Source: ZC4RG30 sp963777735
Lineage (GTDB): Bacteria; Pseudomonadota; Gammaproteobacteria; Steroidobacterales; Steroidobacteraceae
Direction: 5' to 3'
Length of the DNA stretch: 64,000 nucleotides
Assembly: GCA_963777735.1 (NCBI GenBank)
Contig: CAVZRQ010000008.1
Coordinates: 682,001 to 746,000 of the forward strand
The translations under genes and the position numbers were made by a program. Shown here piece after piece: positions 1 through 9,039 of the stretch. Every line of letters starts with the position of its first letter. The stretch's first letter is position 1. The notes beneath the pieces were generated by a model. It did not search any database. It saw only the letters and a list, made by a program, of their open reading frames with translations, and was not told the DNA's origin.

Positions 1-199
1 GCGCCAAACGCTCGGGTACGGCTTCTTCGGCCGTGCGGACCGGCTCTGGAAACTTCACGACCGCCACGATCACGAGGAACACCAGCAGCAATGCAAGCCC
101 GATGGTCGCCAGTCGGCGGAAACGGCGATTGGCCTCAGGGTCGCCCTCCCAGGGCAACTCGAAGCTGCGGTAATACGGTGCCAGTACCATTGCGTTCAT
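1..199 (-). CDS. TonB/AgmX-like energy-transducer protein, N-terminal part
   Basis: Only the first 66 codons are present; the gene runs off the left edge. The product starts MNAMVLAPYYRSFELPWEGD, has a basic stretch (residues 25-29) and then one membrane segment at about 30-49 followed by a Pro/Glu-rich periplasmic start. That is the layout of TonB-like and AgmX/PglI (GltG) proteins: a short cytoplasmic tail, one anchor and a long periplasmic arm. It follows two ExbD/TolR genes and one TolQ/ExbB gene in the same direction, where the partner of such a proton-driven motor is expected. A second in-frame ATG lies three codons in. The C-terminal domain that would settle the family is outside the window, so the name rests mainly on context. 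Confidence 0.6.
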   Translation of the reverse strand, partial: MNAMVLAPYYRSFELPWEGDPEANRRFRRLATIGLALLLVFLVIVAVVKFPEPVRTAEEAVPERLA

Positions 200-211
200 C
201 GGGTTGTACCG

Positions 212-730
212 CTACTGCGGCAAGGCAGCCGGATCGACCGCCTTGTCCTTTTCGATGGTGGCAAAGGAAATCTTCCCGAAACCTGCTTCCGTCGCGGTCT
301 GCATCACCTTCTTCAGCACCTCGTAAGGCAGCGTCTTGTCGGCCATCACGGTTACTTCGCGCTCGGCCAGATCCTTCTCGGCCATTTCCTTGCCGATGAT
401 GCGCGGGCGCTGCAACACATCGCGCAGCGGCGCAAACACGGCTTCTTCACTGGCACGCAGCTCGGCAATCGGCGCCACGCGGTCGCCCTGCACGAACAGC
501 TCGTCCTTGGTCAGCATCACCACCACGGTTTCACGTGGCCGGGCAGTAACGATCGATTCGGGAATCTCGATGCCCTTGCTGTTCTGCACCAGCTCGACCT
601 CGGTCGAGTAGATCAGCAGGAATGAAACCAGCACCGAGAGGATGTCGATCATCGGGATCAGGTTCAGTTCGCCTTCGGCGCGATTGCGCAGATGGTGCGT
701 CATCATGCGACGCGCGCGATTGGACATCAT
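212..730 (-). CDS. ExbD/TolR-family motor protein (second copy)
   Basis: 172-residue ExbD/TolR-type protein. A basic cytoplasmic tail leads into one membrane segment at about 25-45 with the motif LNLIPMIDIL. Asp29 is in the position of the proton-path aspartate of ExbD and TolR. The remainder is a periplasmic domain. With a TolQ-like channel it would convert proton motive force into movement of a partner protein. It overlaps the previous exbD-like gene by 4 bases (ATGA), so the two are probably translated together. Two adjacent ATG codons are possible starts. Two non-identical ExbD/TolR subunits beside one TolQ resemble the AglR/AglQ/AglS motor of myxobacteria. Confidence 0.9.
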   Translation of the reverse strand: MMSNRARRMMTHHLRNRAEGELNLIPMIDILSVLVSFLLIYSTEVELVQNSKGIEIPESIVTARPRETVVVMLTKDELFVQGDRVAPIAELRASEEAVFAPLRDVLQRPRIIGKEMAEKDLAEREVTVMADKTLPYEVLKKVMQTATEAGFGKISFATIEKDKAVDPAALPQ

Positions 731-1260
731 GGGCGTGCCCCCGCAGGCGCATCGGTTTCCGGTGCATCACCCAGCGAGACATTCGGAAACAATTCTGCCT
801 GCACCAGCACGCCGCCCTGTCGCTGCTCGAGGATGCGCATGGTATCCATCACCTGCACCAGCGCATCGTAGGGAATGTCCTTTTCCAGCAGCAGCGTGGC
901 ATCGGTCATGTCCGGGTACTTCGCCTTGACCACCTGCAGGTACTCGGAGAGACCCGTCAGGTTGTACGGTTCATCGCTGCTGGCACGCTTGAGTGTTTCC
1001 AGGGGGCCCGTCTTGCGATCGGCCACCTGGATCATGTCCTTGCGCAACAATACCTCTAGCTCGAGACCAGGCGGTGGTTCGACAAACGTGGCGCTGTTGC
1101 TGGGGAGTTTCAGCTCCAGAATCACGGTTCGCGAAAACACGGCAGTCATCAGCAGGAACGTGACCAGCACCGTGAAGATGTCGATCATCGGCACGAGCAG
1201 CAGCTCCGACGGCCTTTTGTGCCGTCGTTCGAGCTTGCGCATGGCGTAATTGCGACGCAT
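727..1260 (-). CDS. ExbD/TolR-family motor protein (first copy)
   Basis: 177-residue ExbD/TolR-type subunit. After a strongly basic N-terminus (residues 2-16) comes a membrane helix at about 20-43 containing VPMIDIFTVL, with Asp27 as the expected proton-carrying residue. The periplasmic part differs clearly from that of the next gene, so the two ExbD copies are diverged paralogues rather than a recent duplication. It starts 16 bases after the tolQ-like stop and overlaps the next exbD-like gene by 4 bases. Membership of the family is clear; the cargo of the motor is not shown by this gene. Confidence 0.92.
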   Translation of the reverse strand: MRRNYAMRKLERRHKRPSELLLVPMIDIFTVLVTFLLMTAVFSRTVILELKLPSNSATFVEPPPGLELEVLLRKDMIQVADRKTGPLETLKRASSDEPYNLTGLSEYLQVVKAKYPDMTDATLLLEKDIPYDALVQVMDTMRILEQRQGGVLVQAELFPNVSLGDAPETDAPAGARP

Positions 1261-1276
1261 CGAATCCCTTCCTGGA

Positions 1277-1936
1277 TCAGGCGCCAGCGGCCTGGGCAGC
1301 TTCCGAACGACGCTCCACGATCGAGTTCAGGAACTTCACCGAGGCCATTTCCAGGCTGTCGATCAATTCCGTGGTCTTGGTCTGCAGCACCGCGTGGATG
1401 ATGAGCAGCGGCACCGCGACCATCAGGCCGAAGGCCGTGCAGTTCATCGCTTCGGAGATACTGGCCGACAGCAGGTTGGCTTTCTCGGCCGGGTTCACGG
1501 TCGCCACCGCGCTGAAGGCGCCGATCAGACCCATCACGGTGCCCAGCAGCCCCAGCAGCGTCGCCAGGTTGGCGAAGGTGGCCAGGTAATGAGTTCGTTT
1601 CTCGAGTTTGGGCGTGATGCCCATCAGGCTTTCTTCCATGGCCTTCTCGATGTCATCGCGACGCTTGGCTCCCTGGACCCGGGCCAGGCCGTAGGTCAGG
1701 ATCTGCCCCACGGCTGATTCTGACTGCGATGCGATTTGCGACGCCTGGCGGAAGTTGCCCTGGCCAAGCAATGGCTCGAGCTGCTGCCACAGTTCGCGGT
1801 TCCGGCTGCGCGCAACCGTCAGGTAAAGATACCGCTCCACAGCGATGGCGATACCGATGACCATCACCACTGCGATGGGAAACATGAAATGCCCGCCGTT
1901 CTCGAAGAACCGGGCAATCGTTGAAAAAAAGTCCAT
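1277..1936 (-). CDS. MotA/TolQ/ExbB proton-channel protein
   Basis: 219 residues with three predicted membrane segments at about 17-38, 119-144 and 165-187 and a large cytoplasmic loop between the first two, as in TolQ and ExbB. The second helix carries TLLGLLGTVMGLIGAF (126-141) and the third AMNCTAFGLMVAVPLL, both hallmarks of the MotA/TolQ/ExbB family. It should form the proton channel with the two ExbD/TolR proteins encoded next. It lies 71 bases after the small secreted-protein gene, whose 3' flank holds only a weak 6-bp hairpin, so read-through from the TPR genes is plausible. No tolB, pal or tolA-like gene is adjacent, which argues against this being the ordinary Tol-Pal system. Confidence 0.93.
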   Translation of the reverse strand: MDFFSTIARFFENGGHFMFPIAVVMVIGIAIAVERYLYLTVARSRNRELWQQLEPLLGQGNFRQASQIASQSESAVGQILTYGLARVQGAKRRDDIEKAMEESLMGITPKLEKRTHYLATFANLATLLGLLGTVMGLIGAFSAVATVNPAEKANLLSASISEAMNCTAFGLMVAVPLLIIHAVLQTKTTELIDSLEMASVKFLNSIVERRSEAAQAAGA

Positions 1937-2007
1937 CTGAAAACTCCCTTGCTGGTGTGCAAGACCTCCTGCGCACCTTGAATCCCACGCAGCTAAATTG
2001 CTGCGAC

Positions 2008-2451
2008 CTATTTCTCAACCTCTGTGCCATTGGCGCTTCCCGCCCCGGCCGCATCCGGCTTCAGGGCCTGGTAATAGCGGTTCTGTCGCCGAAAGACGTC
2101 ACGATCGACCGGTGCCAGCACTTCATCCAGCAGGCTGTTGGCAGGCTTGCCACCCAGGTCTCCCAGGTCCGGCCGTTTCCATGGCACCACGTAGAGCACT
2201 TTAGGCAACTCCCGGTTGCCGGTGATCTGCGTCGCATCGAGTTCCAGGCGATCTTCCGCGCGGCGCGCTGCGGCCGACGGTGATGTCTGTACCGCAGGCT
2301 CCAGCGAAGCCGGATTCACAGCTGGAATCGTAGCTTCCCTCGCGGGTGCTGCCGGTGCAGCAGCTGCAGGCGTGGCGGTGGGCGCAGGCTCCAGCGCCCA
2401 TGCCGGTGCACACAGCATCAACAAAGCCAGTTTAAGGGCGGAATGCTTCAT
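2008..2451 (-). CDS. Small secreted Ala/Pro-rich protein of unknown function
   Basis: 147 residues with a clear signal peptide (1-19, ending APAWA) and then an Ala/Pro-rich low-complexity stretch to about residue 62. A more ordinary C-terminal segment follows, with ELPKVLYVVPWKRPDLGD near residues 81-98. I do not recognise a named domain. The start overlaps the stop of the preceding TPR gene by 4 bases, so it is translationally coupled to it. The conserved-looking VLYVVPWK patch and its place between TPR proteins and the TolQ motor suggest a periplasmic accessory part of the same machine; this is inference from context only. Confidence 0.75.
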   Translation of the reverse strand: MKHSALKLALLMLCAPAWALEPAPTATPAAAAPAAPAREATIPAVNPASLEPAVQTSPSAAARRAEDRLELDATQITGNRELPKVLYVVPWKRPDLGDLGGKPANSLLDEVLAPVDRDVFRRQNRYYQALKPDAAGAGSANGTEVEK

Positions 2452-5400
2452 TGGGCCTCCGGGGCTGCAGGTGCGGACGCTGGTGCATCACGCCTGCCGG
2501 CCCTTTGTTTCACATCGGCGATCCAGCTGGTCACCGGGCGATCCTCGCCTGTGAGCGCTTTGTAGCGCTCGAAAGGATCAATCGCGGCAGCCGGATTTCC
2601 AAGATAGAGATCACGTACGACACCCAGGTTACGCAAGGCAGGAGCATGCTCCGGATTGGCGAGCAATGCCTGTTCGTAGGATTCAGCCGCTGCCGGGAAC
2701 TTACCGCGGTGCCGTTGCACATGTCCAAGCGCGGTCAGAGCCAGTGCACTGCGTGGTGTGCGGCGAACGGCTTCCAGCAACGCCACTTCAGCTTCGTCCA
2801 GGCGCCCCTGGCCGAACAGCAATACACCCAGGTTGTAGGCGGCTCCACCAAACTGCGGCGTGGCTTCCATGAGCTGCTTGAACTCGAGCTCCGCATCCAC
2901 TGCCTGGCCCGCATTGGCCTGGGCCACGGCGCGCTCATGCTGGGAAACAAGTCGTGCTGCAGGCTGTGGCGCTGCAACTGCGGGTTCAACAGGCGCAGGA
3001 ACGACAGCGCCCTCCACTGCTGGTGCAGCGATTGGCTGTTCGACCACTGGCAGCACAAGTGAACCGTGGTAGCTGGCAGCCAGTTCGGTCTTGCCGAACC
3101 GGGCAGGCAGCAGCTTGGCGAGCGCCGCGTAACTGGCCTTCACGCCATCATCGAATACGCCTTCCCGCGCGAGCGCTGCGTTCGCTTCGTGCAGGGTGAT
3201 GGCCTGTTCCTCGAACGGCGTGGCCTGTTCTTCCAGCAACAGGTCGTATTGTTCGAGTTCATCGGCCGACATGTTGCGGGGCCGCTCCGAAGCCATCAGG
3301 TCGGCGCCCAGCTGGCCATAGAGCTCGGCGATCTCGAAGTTTGCCTGGGTAGTCACTTCGGCAACGTTGTAGGCAGCCGCGGCCTTGTAGCCGCCCAATG
3401 CGCTTTCGAGAGCGCGACGCTTGGCCGTGAGTGTGCGGGCAAGGGGTGAACCCAGCTTCAGCGCACGGAAGCTGTCGCGTGCTGGAGCTGCGAGCGCAAG
3501 GCTGGCCCGGGAGGCAAGGTAACGCGTGCGATCACTGCGTGCCGCACCGGCCGCGGCATCTGCCTTCACGATTTCACGCTGCCAGTGGGCCACCCTTTCC
3601 TTGTTGCCGGCCTTGGCTGCAAAGTCCGCCAGGCGCTGGCGGGTTTCGATGCGCTCTGCCACCGGCGTCGGAAACTCGGTCACCATGCGTTCCAGCAGCG
3701 CAATCGTCTTCACGCTGTTGCCGCTCTTCTCGTATTGATCAGCCGCAATGGCCAGCGCTTCCAGCCGCAGTGCCGGTGTCTGGTCCTTGGCGCCTGCAAT
3801 GCGTTCGAATTCTGCAGCAGCCGCATCAGCACGGCCGCCTTCCATGTAGGCAACAGCCAGCTTCTGCGTGATGTCGGGCTGCTGGGCGCTCTTGGGATAA
3901 TCGCGACGGAAGGCTTCCAGCACACCAATGGCACGAGGCCAGTCTTTCAGCTTGATCAGTTCGGCGGCAGCGTCGTACTGGGAGGTTTCCACTGCCGCTG
4001 TGCCTGGCGCCACGCTGGCCACGCGCAGGAAATCATTGACCGCGCCACTTGCATCGCCTGCTGCCCGCTTGGCTTCCGCCTGCCGGTAGACCGCCACGGA
4101 CAACTGTTCGGTGAGACTCTTCTGCAGCGCGGCGTCATCCGCAGCCAGGGAGCGCGCCTGCAACCAGGACTGCTCCGCCAGCTGGAATTCGCCCTGATCA
4201 AAGCGCGACTGCCCGGCGATGCCGTGGGCGATGCGACGCTGCGCGATGCTGGCTGGCGGATTGCGACCGAGCAGCAGGTTCGAAACTTCGATCGCGCGCG
4301 GCAGGTTCTTTGCCGCATAGAGATCCTGTGTTGCACGGGTCAGCACGCCCGTACCGTCCGGATGCTCCGGAAAAGTCTGCGCAAATTTCACGCCCGATTC
4401 GATGGAACGCAATTTCCAGGCCGCGCGGGCGCCTTCCGGCACCAGCGGCTCCTGCTTCTGGTAGGCGCTCAGTGCGGCATAACCGGCCTTGGCTGAATCT
4501 GGCCCAGGCGGATAGCCGTAGGCAGAGCGCTCGTATTCCTCGACGGCATCGGCAAACTGGCCGCCCTCGTAGAGCACATCGGCGAGACGGAAGTTGACCT
4601 GCGCGGATTCCGGATCCTGCGGAAATGACTGCAGCTGCAACCGGTACCAGCGCGCGGCCTGGGCGTAGTCGTCGGCACGCTTGTGCTTCTGAGCCTCGGC
4701 GTGGTGATAGGCAGCGAGATCGGTCAGATGCGCCTTGGTCTCGGCGATCACCTGCGGATAGCTGGCGCGATTGCGTCCCTGCCAGAAGCTGGTGCCGAGA
4801 TTATAGTTCTCGACGTATTCACGCTTGCCCTCGAGCACGAGCTGCGCGAACCCGCCCTTGCGATAGGCCTCGATGGCCTGAGTGGAAAGGCCGGGCGAAA
4901 ATTCATTGTTGGGTTCTCGCGCGACGAAGGCCCGGTAGGCCGCGGCGCCGTCCTGGAAGCGCTGCTTCTCGACGTAGAGATCCCCCAGCCGCGAATACAG
5001 CAGCGCAGCGTACGGCGGTTTGCCGATGCGGTCGACGAATCGGTTCAGAGGTTCGATGCCGTCTTCATTCGAGAACGTCAGGCTCATGACACGCAGGGTG
5101 TCGTCGATGATCTCCCGATCGGCACGCGGCAGGGTTTCGAGCTGCCGGAAACCCCGCGCCGCAGAAGGCTCGCGCAGCTTGACGTCGAGCAGGCGCGCAA
5201 AAACCGGCAGGCTCTCTTCGTTCAGGTTCTGCTTGAAGAGCGCCCAGCCCTGCTTGTACAGACCCTGCTGGTAGAAGGAACCGGTCTCGCGACGGGTCAC
5301 TTCCGCATAGGCGCGCTCTGCATCGCGGTACTTCTGCGTCGAGAACAGCAGCTCGCCGCGGCGGAAATGCACTTCCACGATTTCGCGCGACGCGGGATAC

Positions 5401-5858
5401 CGGCGCACGATGTCGTCGAGCGTCGCCAGAGCCTTGTCGGTCTGACCCGTGGTTTCGTAGGCACGCGCCAGCTGGTAGAGCACCTGGTCGTTGCGCGGAT
5501 AGTCCGGATGCGCCTGCAGCAGCAGCGAGTAAAGCCGGATTGCTTCCGCACCACCCAGGTCGACCCGGGTGACTTCGGTTTCCATGCGCTCGAGTTCACC
5601 GCTTTCCAGCGAAAGATCGCCCAGCCGACGCAGCGCTTCGGCGCGCAGGGCCGCATCGGTGTTCTGCAGCTCGAGGAATTTGCGGTAGCTGTCCATGGCC
5701 TTGCCGGAATTGCTGTCCGACGGAGGATCCTTGCGGATCTCCACCTGGCGTTTCGGCAGATCCTTGAGGGTCTGTGCAGCCGACCCACGTTCCGCAACGA
5801 GCGCTGGACTGGCGAACACCAAACCCACCGCCGCAAGCCAGATGGTGCGCAGCTTCAT
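2448..5858 (-). CDS. Large periplasmic TPR-repeat protein (AglT/GltE-like)
   Basis: 1136 residues, beginning with a signal peptide (about 1-22) and then almost wholly alpha-helical repeats of the TPR type. Degenerate repeats run through residues 40-850. A more canonical set lies near 965-1080, with recognisable YNLGVLLFGQGRLDEAE and LRNLGVV helices. An Ala/Pro/Val-rich linker separates the two parts and the C-terminus is again Ala/Pro-rich. TPR arrays are protein-binding scaffolds, so this is probably a periplasmic or outer-membrane scaffold. It overlaps both neighbours by 4 bases. Large TPR proteins beside TolQ, two TolR and AgmX genes are typical of Agl-Glt type clusters, but I cannot assign a one-to-one orthologue. 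Confidence 0.85.
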   Translation of the reverse strand: MKLRTIWLAAVGLVFASPALVAERGSAAQTLKDLPKRQVEIRKDPPSDSNSGKAMDSYRKFLELQNTDAALRAEALRRLGDLSLESGELERMETEVTRVDLGGAEAIRLYSLLLQAHPDYPRNDQVLYQLARAYETTGQTDKALATLDDIVRRYPASREIVEVHFRRGELLFSTQKYRDAERAYAEVTRRETGSFYQQGLYKQGWALFKQNLNEESLPVFARLLDVKLREPSAARGFRQLETLPRADREIIDDTLRVMSLTFSNEDGIEPLNRFVDRIGKPPYAALLYSRLGDLYVEKQRFQDGAAAYRAFVAREPNNEFSPGLSTQAIEAYRKGGFAQLVLEGKREYVENYNLGTSFWQGRNRASYPQVIAETKAHLTDLAAYHHAEAQKHKRADDYAQAARWYRLQLQSFPQDPESAQVNFRLADVLYEGGQFADAVEEYERSAYGYPPGPDSAKAGYAALSAYQKQEPLVPEGARAAWKLRSIESGVKFAQTFPEHPDGTGVLTRATQDLYAAKNLPRAIEVSNLLLGRNPPASIAQRRIAHGIAGQSRFDQGEFQLAEQSWLQARSLAADDAALQKSLTEQLSVAVYRQAEAKRAAGDASGAVNDFLRVASVAPGTAAVETSQYDAAAELIKLKDWPRAIGVLEAFRRDYPKSAQQPDITQKLAVAYMEGGRADAAAAEFERIAGAKDQTPALRLEALAIAADQYEKSGNSVKTIALLERMVTEFPTPVAERIETRQRLADFAAKAGNKERVAHWQREIVKADAAAGAARSDRTRYLASRASLALAAPARDSFRALKLGSPLARTLTAKRRALESALGGYKAAAAYNVAEVTTQANFEIAELYGQLGADLMASERPRNMSADELEQYDLLLEEQATPFEEQAITLHEANAALAREGVFDDGVKASYAALAKLLPARFGKTELAASYHGSLVLPVVEQPIAAPAVEGAVVPAPVEPAVAAPQPAARLVSQHERAVAQANAGQAVDAELEFKQLMEATPQFGGAAYNLGVLLFGQGRLDEAEVALLEAVRRTPRSALALTALGHVQRHRGKFPAAAESYEQALLANPEHAPALRNLGVVRDLYLGNPAAAIDPFERYKALTGEDRPVTSWIADVKQRAGRRDAPASAPAAPEAQ

Positions 5859-7759
5859 GGTGCCACCCCGCCCGCCGCCGGCGCAGGGCGCGGTGCTTCG
5901 CTGGCACGGTCGTAAATGGTGGCCAGCGCAAAGCGGGCCTGGATCTCGTAGTCCCCGATCCGCTGCTTCTGCGCATCGAGTTCAGCCAACGCGATGGCGG
6001 CCAGCAGATCTCCCTGGGCCTTGGCTGCGTCGCCCAACTCGCCACGCAGCGCCTGCATGCGTGCCTGCAGCGCGTCGATCCGGTTGGCAAAATCACCAGT
6101 TGTGGTGGGCGCTGTCTTGCGCGCCTGTTCCACCCGCAGCCAGCGCCGGTTGGCCTCGGCCAGCGCCACGTCCAGCGCCTTCAGCTCGCCGCGCTGCTGG
6201 TACAGACGGTCGCGATAGTTCTGGCGCAGATCCCAATTGAGCACGCCTTTGACCAGGCGCAGACGCTCGCGCCTTTCGGCGATTTCGTCGCTGTCAGGCT
6301 CGGCGGCAAGGCCGGCTTCAATCTCGAGGATGCGTTGCCATTGGGACCGCTGCTCCGGCGTGCCCAGAGCGGCCACGTCTTCCATGATGACCACGTCGTT
6401 GAAGCGACCTTCCACCTGTTCGCGCCGGGCCGAAAGAGCTTCCAGCGAGCCGCCGGCAAGCAATGCGTCCACCTTGGGAACGCGCTCCGCATAGGCTTTT
6501 TCCCGCGTGCCGATCATGTCCGCGTAGACCACCATGTTCTCGTCCCAGCGCGCCAGCGTGGAACCGAGGTAAGCCAGGTCACGGAAATTCTTCAGACCTT
6601 CCTGGAAATCATTGCTGGCCAGCACGGGAAACAGGTAGCGCGACTCCGGCGCATCCGGCAATTCCTGCAACTGCCAGAACCAGCCGCGCTGCGGAGAATC
6701 GGCATCATCGACGCCCAGCAGGTTGTTCAGCAGCCCGCCCTCGCGGATGCGGCCCATGGCGGCATCGATACGTTCCTGCTCGCTGTCGAATGAGGTCAGC
6801 GCCTGCTCGTAGTATTCCGCGGCCTGGCCATTGGCACCGAGCTTCGCAAAGGCATAGGGCACGGCGAGATAGGCTTCCTGCACGGCCGCATCCAGCAGGT
6901 TGCGATCGCGCAGCACCAGCCACGGAGTCAGCGCGTCTTCATACTTCTCCAGTGCCGCATTGGCCCAGCCCAGCCCGAGCAACGCACGACTGGACTGCGG
7001 ACCATCCAGACGCACACGCTCGAGGCTGGTCATGGCATTGGGCGCGTCATTGGCCTGCATGTAGGCAAAACCCAGCGCGAGGTTGGCTTTGTCGCGCAGC
7101 GCCAGCATTTCTTCTTCGCTGCTGGCCAGCGTGCCAACGGTGGTCAGGAACTTTGCGCCGTCGGCCAGGCGATTGCTGCGCAACAGCGCCACGCCAAGAT
7201 TGAAGCGCGCGAACTGCATCCAGGTACTGCTGCTGTTCCAGCCGGTGAGCAAGGTGATGGCATCATCGTAGCGCTCGAGATGCATCAGCGCATTGGCTGC
7301 CAGATGCACACGCTCGGCTTCCTGTGCGGGCGGCAACTTGCCTTCGATCCTGCCCAGTGAGTCGATGGTGCGATCGTAATAACCGCGGGTGTACCAGACC
7401 TTGGCGAGGTAGAACCAGGCCCGCGCCTTGACGCTGGCCGGTATCTCCGGACCCAGCAGCGTCTCGAAACGTCGACCCGCCTCGTTGTGCATGCCCAGCT
7501 GCAGGTACAGGCCACCGGCGAGCAGATCTGCCTCGCCCAGGTGGTGGGGCATCTGCTGCCATTGCGAATACGCCTCGAGGCGCGTGAGCGCTTCGAAATC
7601 TTCACCAATGAAAGTCTGGAACAGCACATCCCCGTAGTGCAGGTCCTGCACGCGGGTGGCGGGAATCTTGTCTGCCTTCTTGCCGGCAGCCGCTGCCGGC
7701 AGCGGCGCCATGCCCAACGCTGCGGCACAAGTCAGGGCGATGAAGGCATTGCGCAGCAT
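5855..7759 (-). CDS. Periplasmic TPR/coiled-coil protein
   Basis: 634 residues from the chosen start MLRNAFIALTCAAALGMAPL, a typical signal peptide ending in an Ala run. A longer reading from 7822 would run into the preceding gene and bury the signal peptide, so the start at 7759, seven bases after the upstream stop, is preferred. TPR-like helical repeats cover the first two thirds (for example LGVALLRSNRLADGAKFL and ALLGLGWANAALEKYEDAL). The last third looks like coiled coil, with many Glu, Arg and Gln residues. It overlaps the next TPR gene by 4 bases. Probably a second scaffold of the envelope machine; the exact role is unknown. Confidence 0.82.
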   Translation of the reverse strand: MLRNAFIALTCAAALGMAPLPAAAAGKKADKIPATRVQDLHYGDVLFQTFIGEDFEALTRLEAYSQWQQMPHHLGEADLLAGGLYLQLGMHNEAGRRFETLLGPEIPASVKARAWFYLAKVWYTRGYYDRTIDSLGRIEGKLPPAQEAERVHLAANALMHLERYDDAITLLTGWNSSSTWMQFARFNLGVALLRSNRLADGAKFLTTVGTLASSEEEMLALRDKANLALGFAYMQANDAPNAMTSLERVRLDGPQSSRALLGLGWANAALEKYEDALTPWLVLRDRNLLDAAVQEAYLAVPYAFAKLGANGQAAEYYEQALTSFDSEQERIDAAMGRIREGGLLNNLLGVDDADSPQRGWFWQLQELPDAPESRYLFPVLASNDFQEGLKNFRDLAYLGSTLARWDENMVVYADMIGTREKAYAERVPKVDALLAGGSLEALSARREQVEGRFNDVVIMEDVAALGTPEQRSQWQRILEIEAGLAAEPDSDEIAERRERLRLVKGVLNWDLRQNYRDRLYQQRGELKALDVALAEANRRWLRVEQARKTAPTTTGDFANRIDALQARMQALRGELGDAAKAQGDLLAAIALAELDAQKQRIGDYEIQARFALATIYDRASEAPRPAPAAGGVAP

Positions 7760-7766
7760 GCGCGCC

Positions 7767-8429
7767 TTATTCCCAGTCCTTGATTTCAAATTCTGGCTGC
7801 CGCTTGCGCTGCCGGTCGGCAATCTTCAGTTCGAGGTATTTCGCACCTACGGACTTCTCGAACTTCAGCTGCGCGCCGCGAGAGTAATCCTGGCCGTTCG
7901 GGCCTTTGCCGCTGAATAGCGCAACCAGCTCATGGTTGCCCACGCGCAGGTTGCCGAGATACAGCCGTTGTACGCCACCCTTCAGCAGCGCTTCGGCCTC
8001 ACGCGGTGTGTACAGGTACTTTGCCACCTGCTTGTTGTCGACCCGCAGCTCGACGGTGTCGAGCGCGAAGAACTCGCCCACATCCATGGACAGGAACACG
8101 GCAACCTGGGTATTGGCCGGAAACAGCAGTTCTTCCTCGAGCACGAACAGATCGCGGTTCAGATCGACCACGTCTTTCTTGATCGACTGGATCTCCTCGT
8201 CCAGCGCGCGGGTGTCAGGCGCCGCTGCGGGTGCCTCCGACGTTACGGGCGTTTCGGAGACTGCCGCAGCTGGCGGTGGTCCGAATGTCGGTGCAGGAGC
8301 AGTGGCAGGCGCAGATTCTGGCGGCGGCCCGAATGTGGGCGCCGGACCGAAGGTAGGCGCCGCCGCCAACGAGGCAAAGCTCGTGGCGAGCAGCGCCAGC
8401 AGGAGGGATGTCTGATGGAAAGACTTCAT
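7767..8429 (-). CDS. Secreted protein with APTFGP repeats and a coiled coil
   Basis: 220 residues. A signal peptide (1-23) is followed by a Pro/Ala-rich stretch in which the hexapeptide APTFGP occurs three times (about residues 24-53). A heptad-like acidic/basic segment (EEIQSIKKDVVDLNRDL) comes next, then a compact C-terminal domain that looks beta-rich and ends in KDWE. I do not recognise the family. It is the first gene of the block of TPR proteins and motor subunits, and its stop is 7 bases from the next start, so it should be co-expressed with them. A periplasmic or outer-membrane accessory role is inferred. Confidence 0.78.
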   Translation of the reverse strand: MKSFHQTSLLLALLATSFASLAAAPTFGPAPTFGPPPESAPATAPAPTFGPPPAAAVSETPVTSEAPAAAPDTRALDEEIQSIKKDVVDLNRDLFVLEEELLFPANTQVAVFLSMDVGEFFALDTVELRVDNKQVAKYLYTPREAEALLKGGVQRLYLGNLRVGNHELVALFSGKGPNGQDYSRGAQLKFEKSVGAKYLELKIADRQRKRQPEFEIKDWE

Positions 8430-8450
8430 GAGGCCTCTTCTTGTCTCGCG

Positions 8451-8963
8451 CTACTCGTCGAGAAGAACTTTGATCTGGTCCAGGTACTGGGCGTCGCTGC
8501 CACTGCGGTAGTCGCGATGCACATGCCGGATGCGGCCGGCGCGATCCACCAGCAGCAGCATGGGCAGGTTGTCCACCTGGTACTGCCGGGCAACTGCCTT
8601 GGCGGGATCCAGCAGCACCGGGAAACTCACCGGGTGCGCCACGGCGTATTCAGCTGCTGCTACCTGATCGTCATCGACATTGACAGCAAGGGCAGCGAGG
8701 CCCGCCGAGCGATAGGTGTCGACGATGCGGCTCAGCGACGCAAGTTGCGCGGCGCACTGGCTGCAGCGGCTGCCCCAGAAGACCAGCAGCACCACGTCAC
8801 CGCGGTGTTCGGAAAGCCTGAAATTGGAACCCGAGGTGGCGCGCAGCGCGAAGTCCGGTGCACCCGCACCCTGCAGCCGGTAGCGTTGCTCGGCTGCAGT
8901 GCACAAGCCCGCACCCAGCAACGCCGCTGCCAGCAGGAACAAGGATTTCCGTCGATTCAGCAC
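8451..8963 (-). CDS. TlpA-like periplasmic thioredoxin
   Basis: 170 residues from a GTG start (MLNRRKSLFLLAAALLGAGL), a good signal peptide; an earlier ATG at 9089 would overlap the upstream gene and lacks a signal. The thioredoxin fold is evident: VVLLVFWGSRCSQCAAQL holds the CxxC pair (Cys67 and Cys70), and VDNLPMLLLVDRAGRI gives the cis-proline loop (LP) and following strand. TlpA-type proteins reduce disulfides in the periplasm and often serve apocytochrome maturation. It lies between the haem-motif genes upstream and the TPR/motor genes downstream, which fits a role in keeping CxxCH cysteines reduced. A second TlpA-like gene starts at 18616. Confidence 0.85.
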   Translation of the reverse strand: MLNRRKSLFLLAAALLGAGLCTAAEQRYRLQGAGAPDFALRATSGSNFRLSEHRGDVVLLVFWGSRCSQCAAQLASLSRIVDTYRSAGLAALAVNVDDDQVAAAEYAVAHPVSFPVLLDPAKAVARQYQVDNLPMLLLVDRAGRIRHVHRDYRSGSDAQYLDQIKVLLDE

Positions 8964-9039
8964 AACAGCAGGCACCACGCGACAATTTAACAGTATGCGC
9001 CAAGGATAACGCGCTGGTGCCGCGTGACAATGACTCCGT

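Noticed and set aside
1277..1936. Ordinary Tol-Pal tolQ
   Set aside because: There is no tolA, tolB, pal or ybgC/ybgF neighbour, and two different ExbD genes follow.
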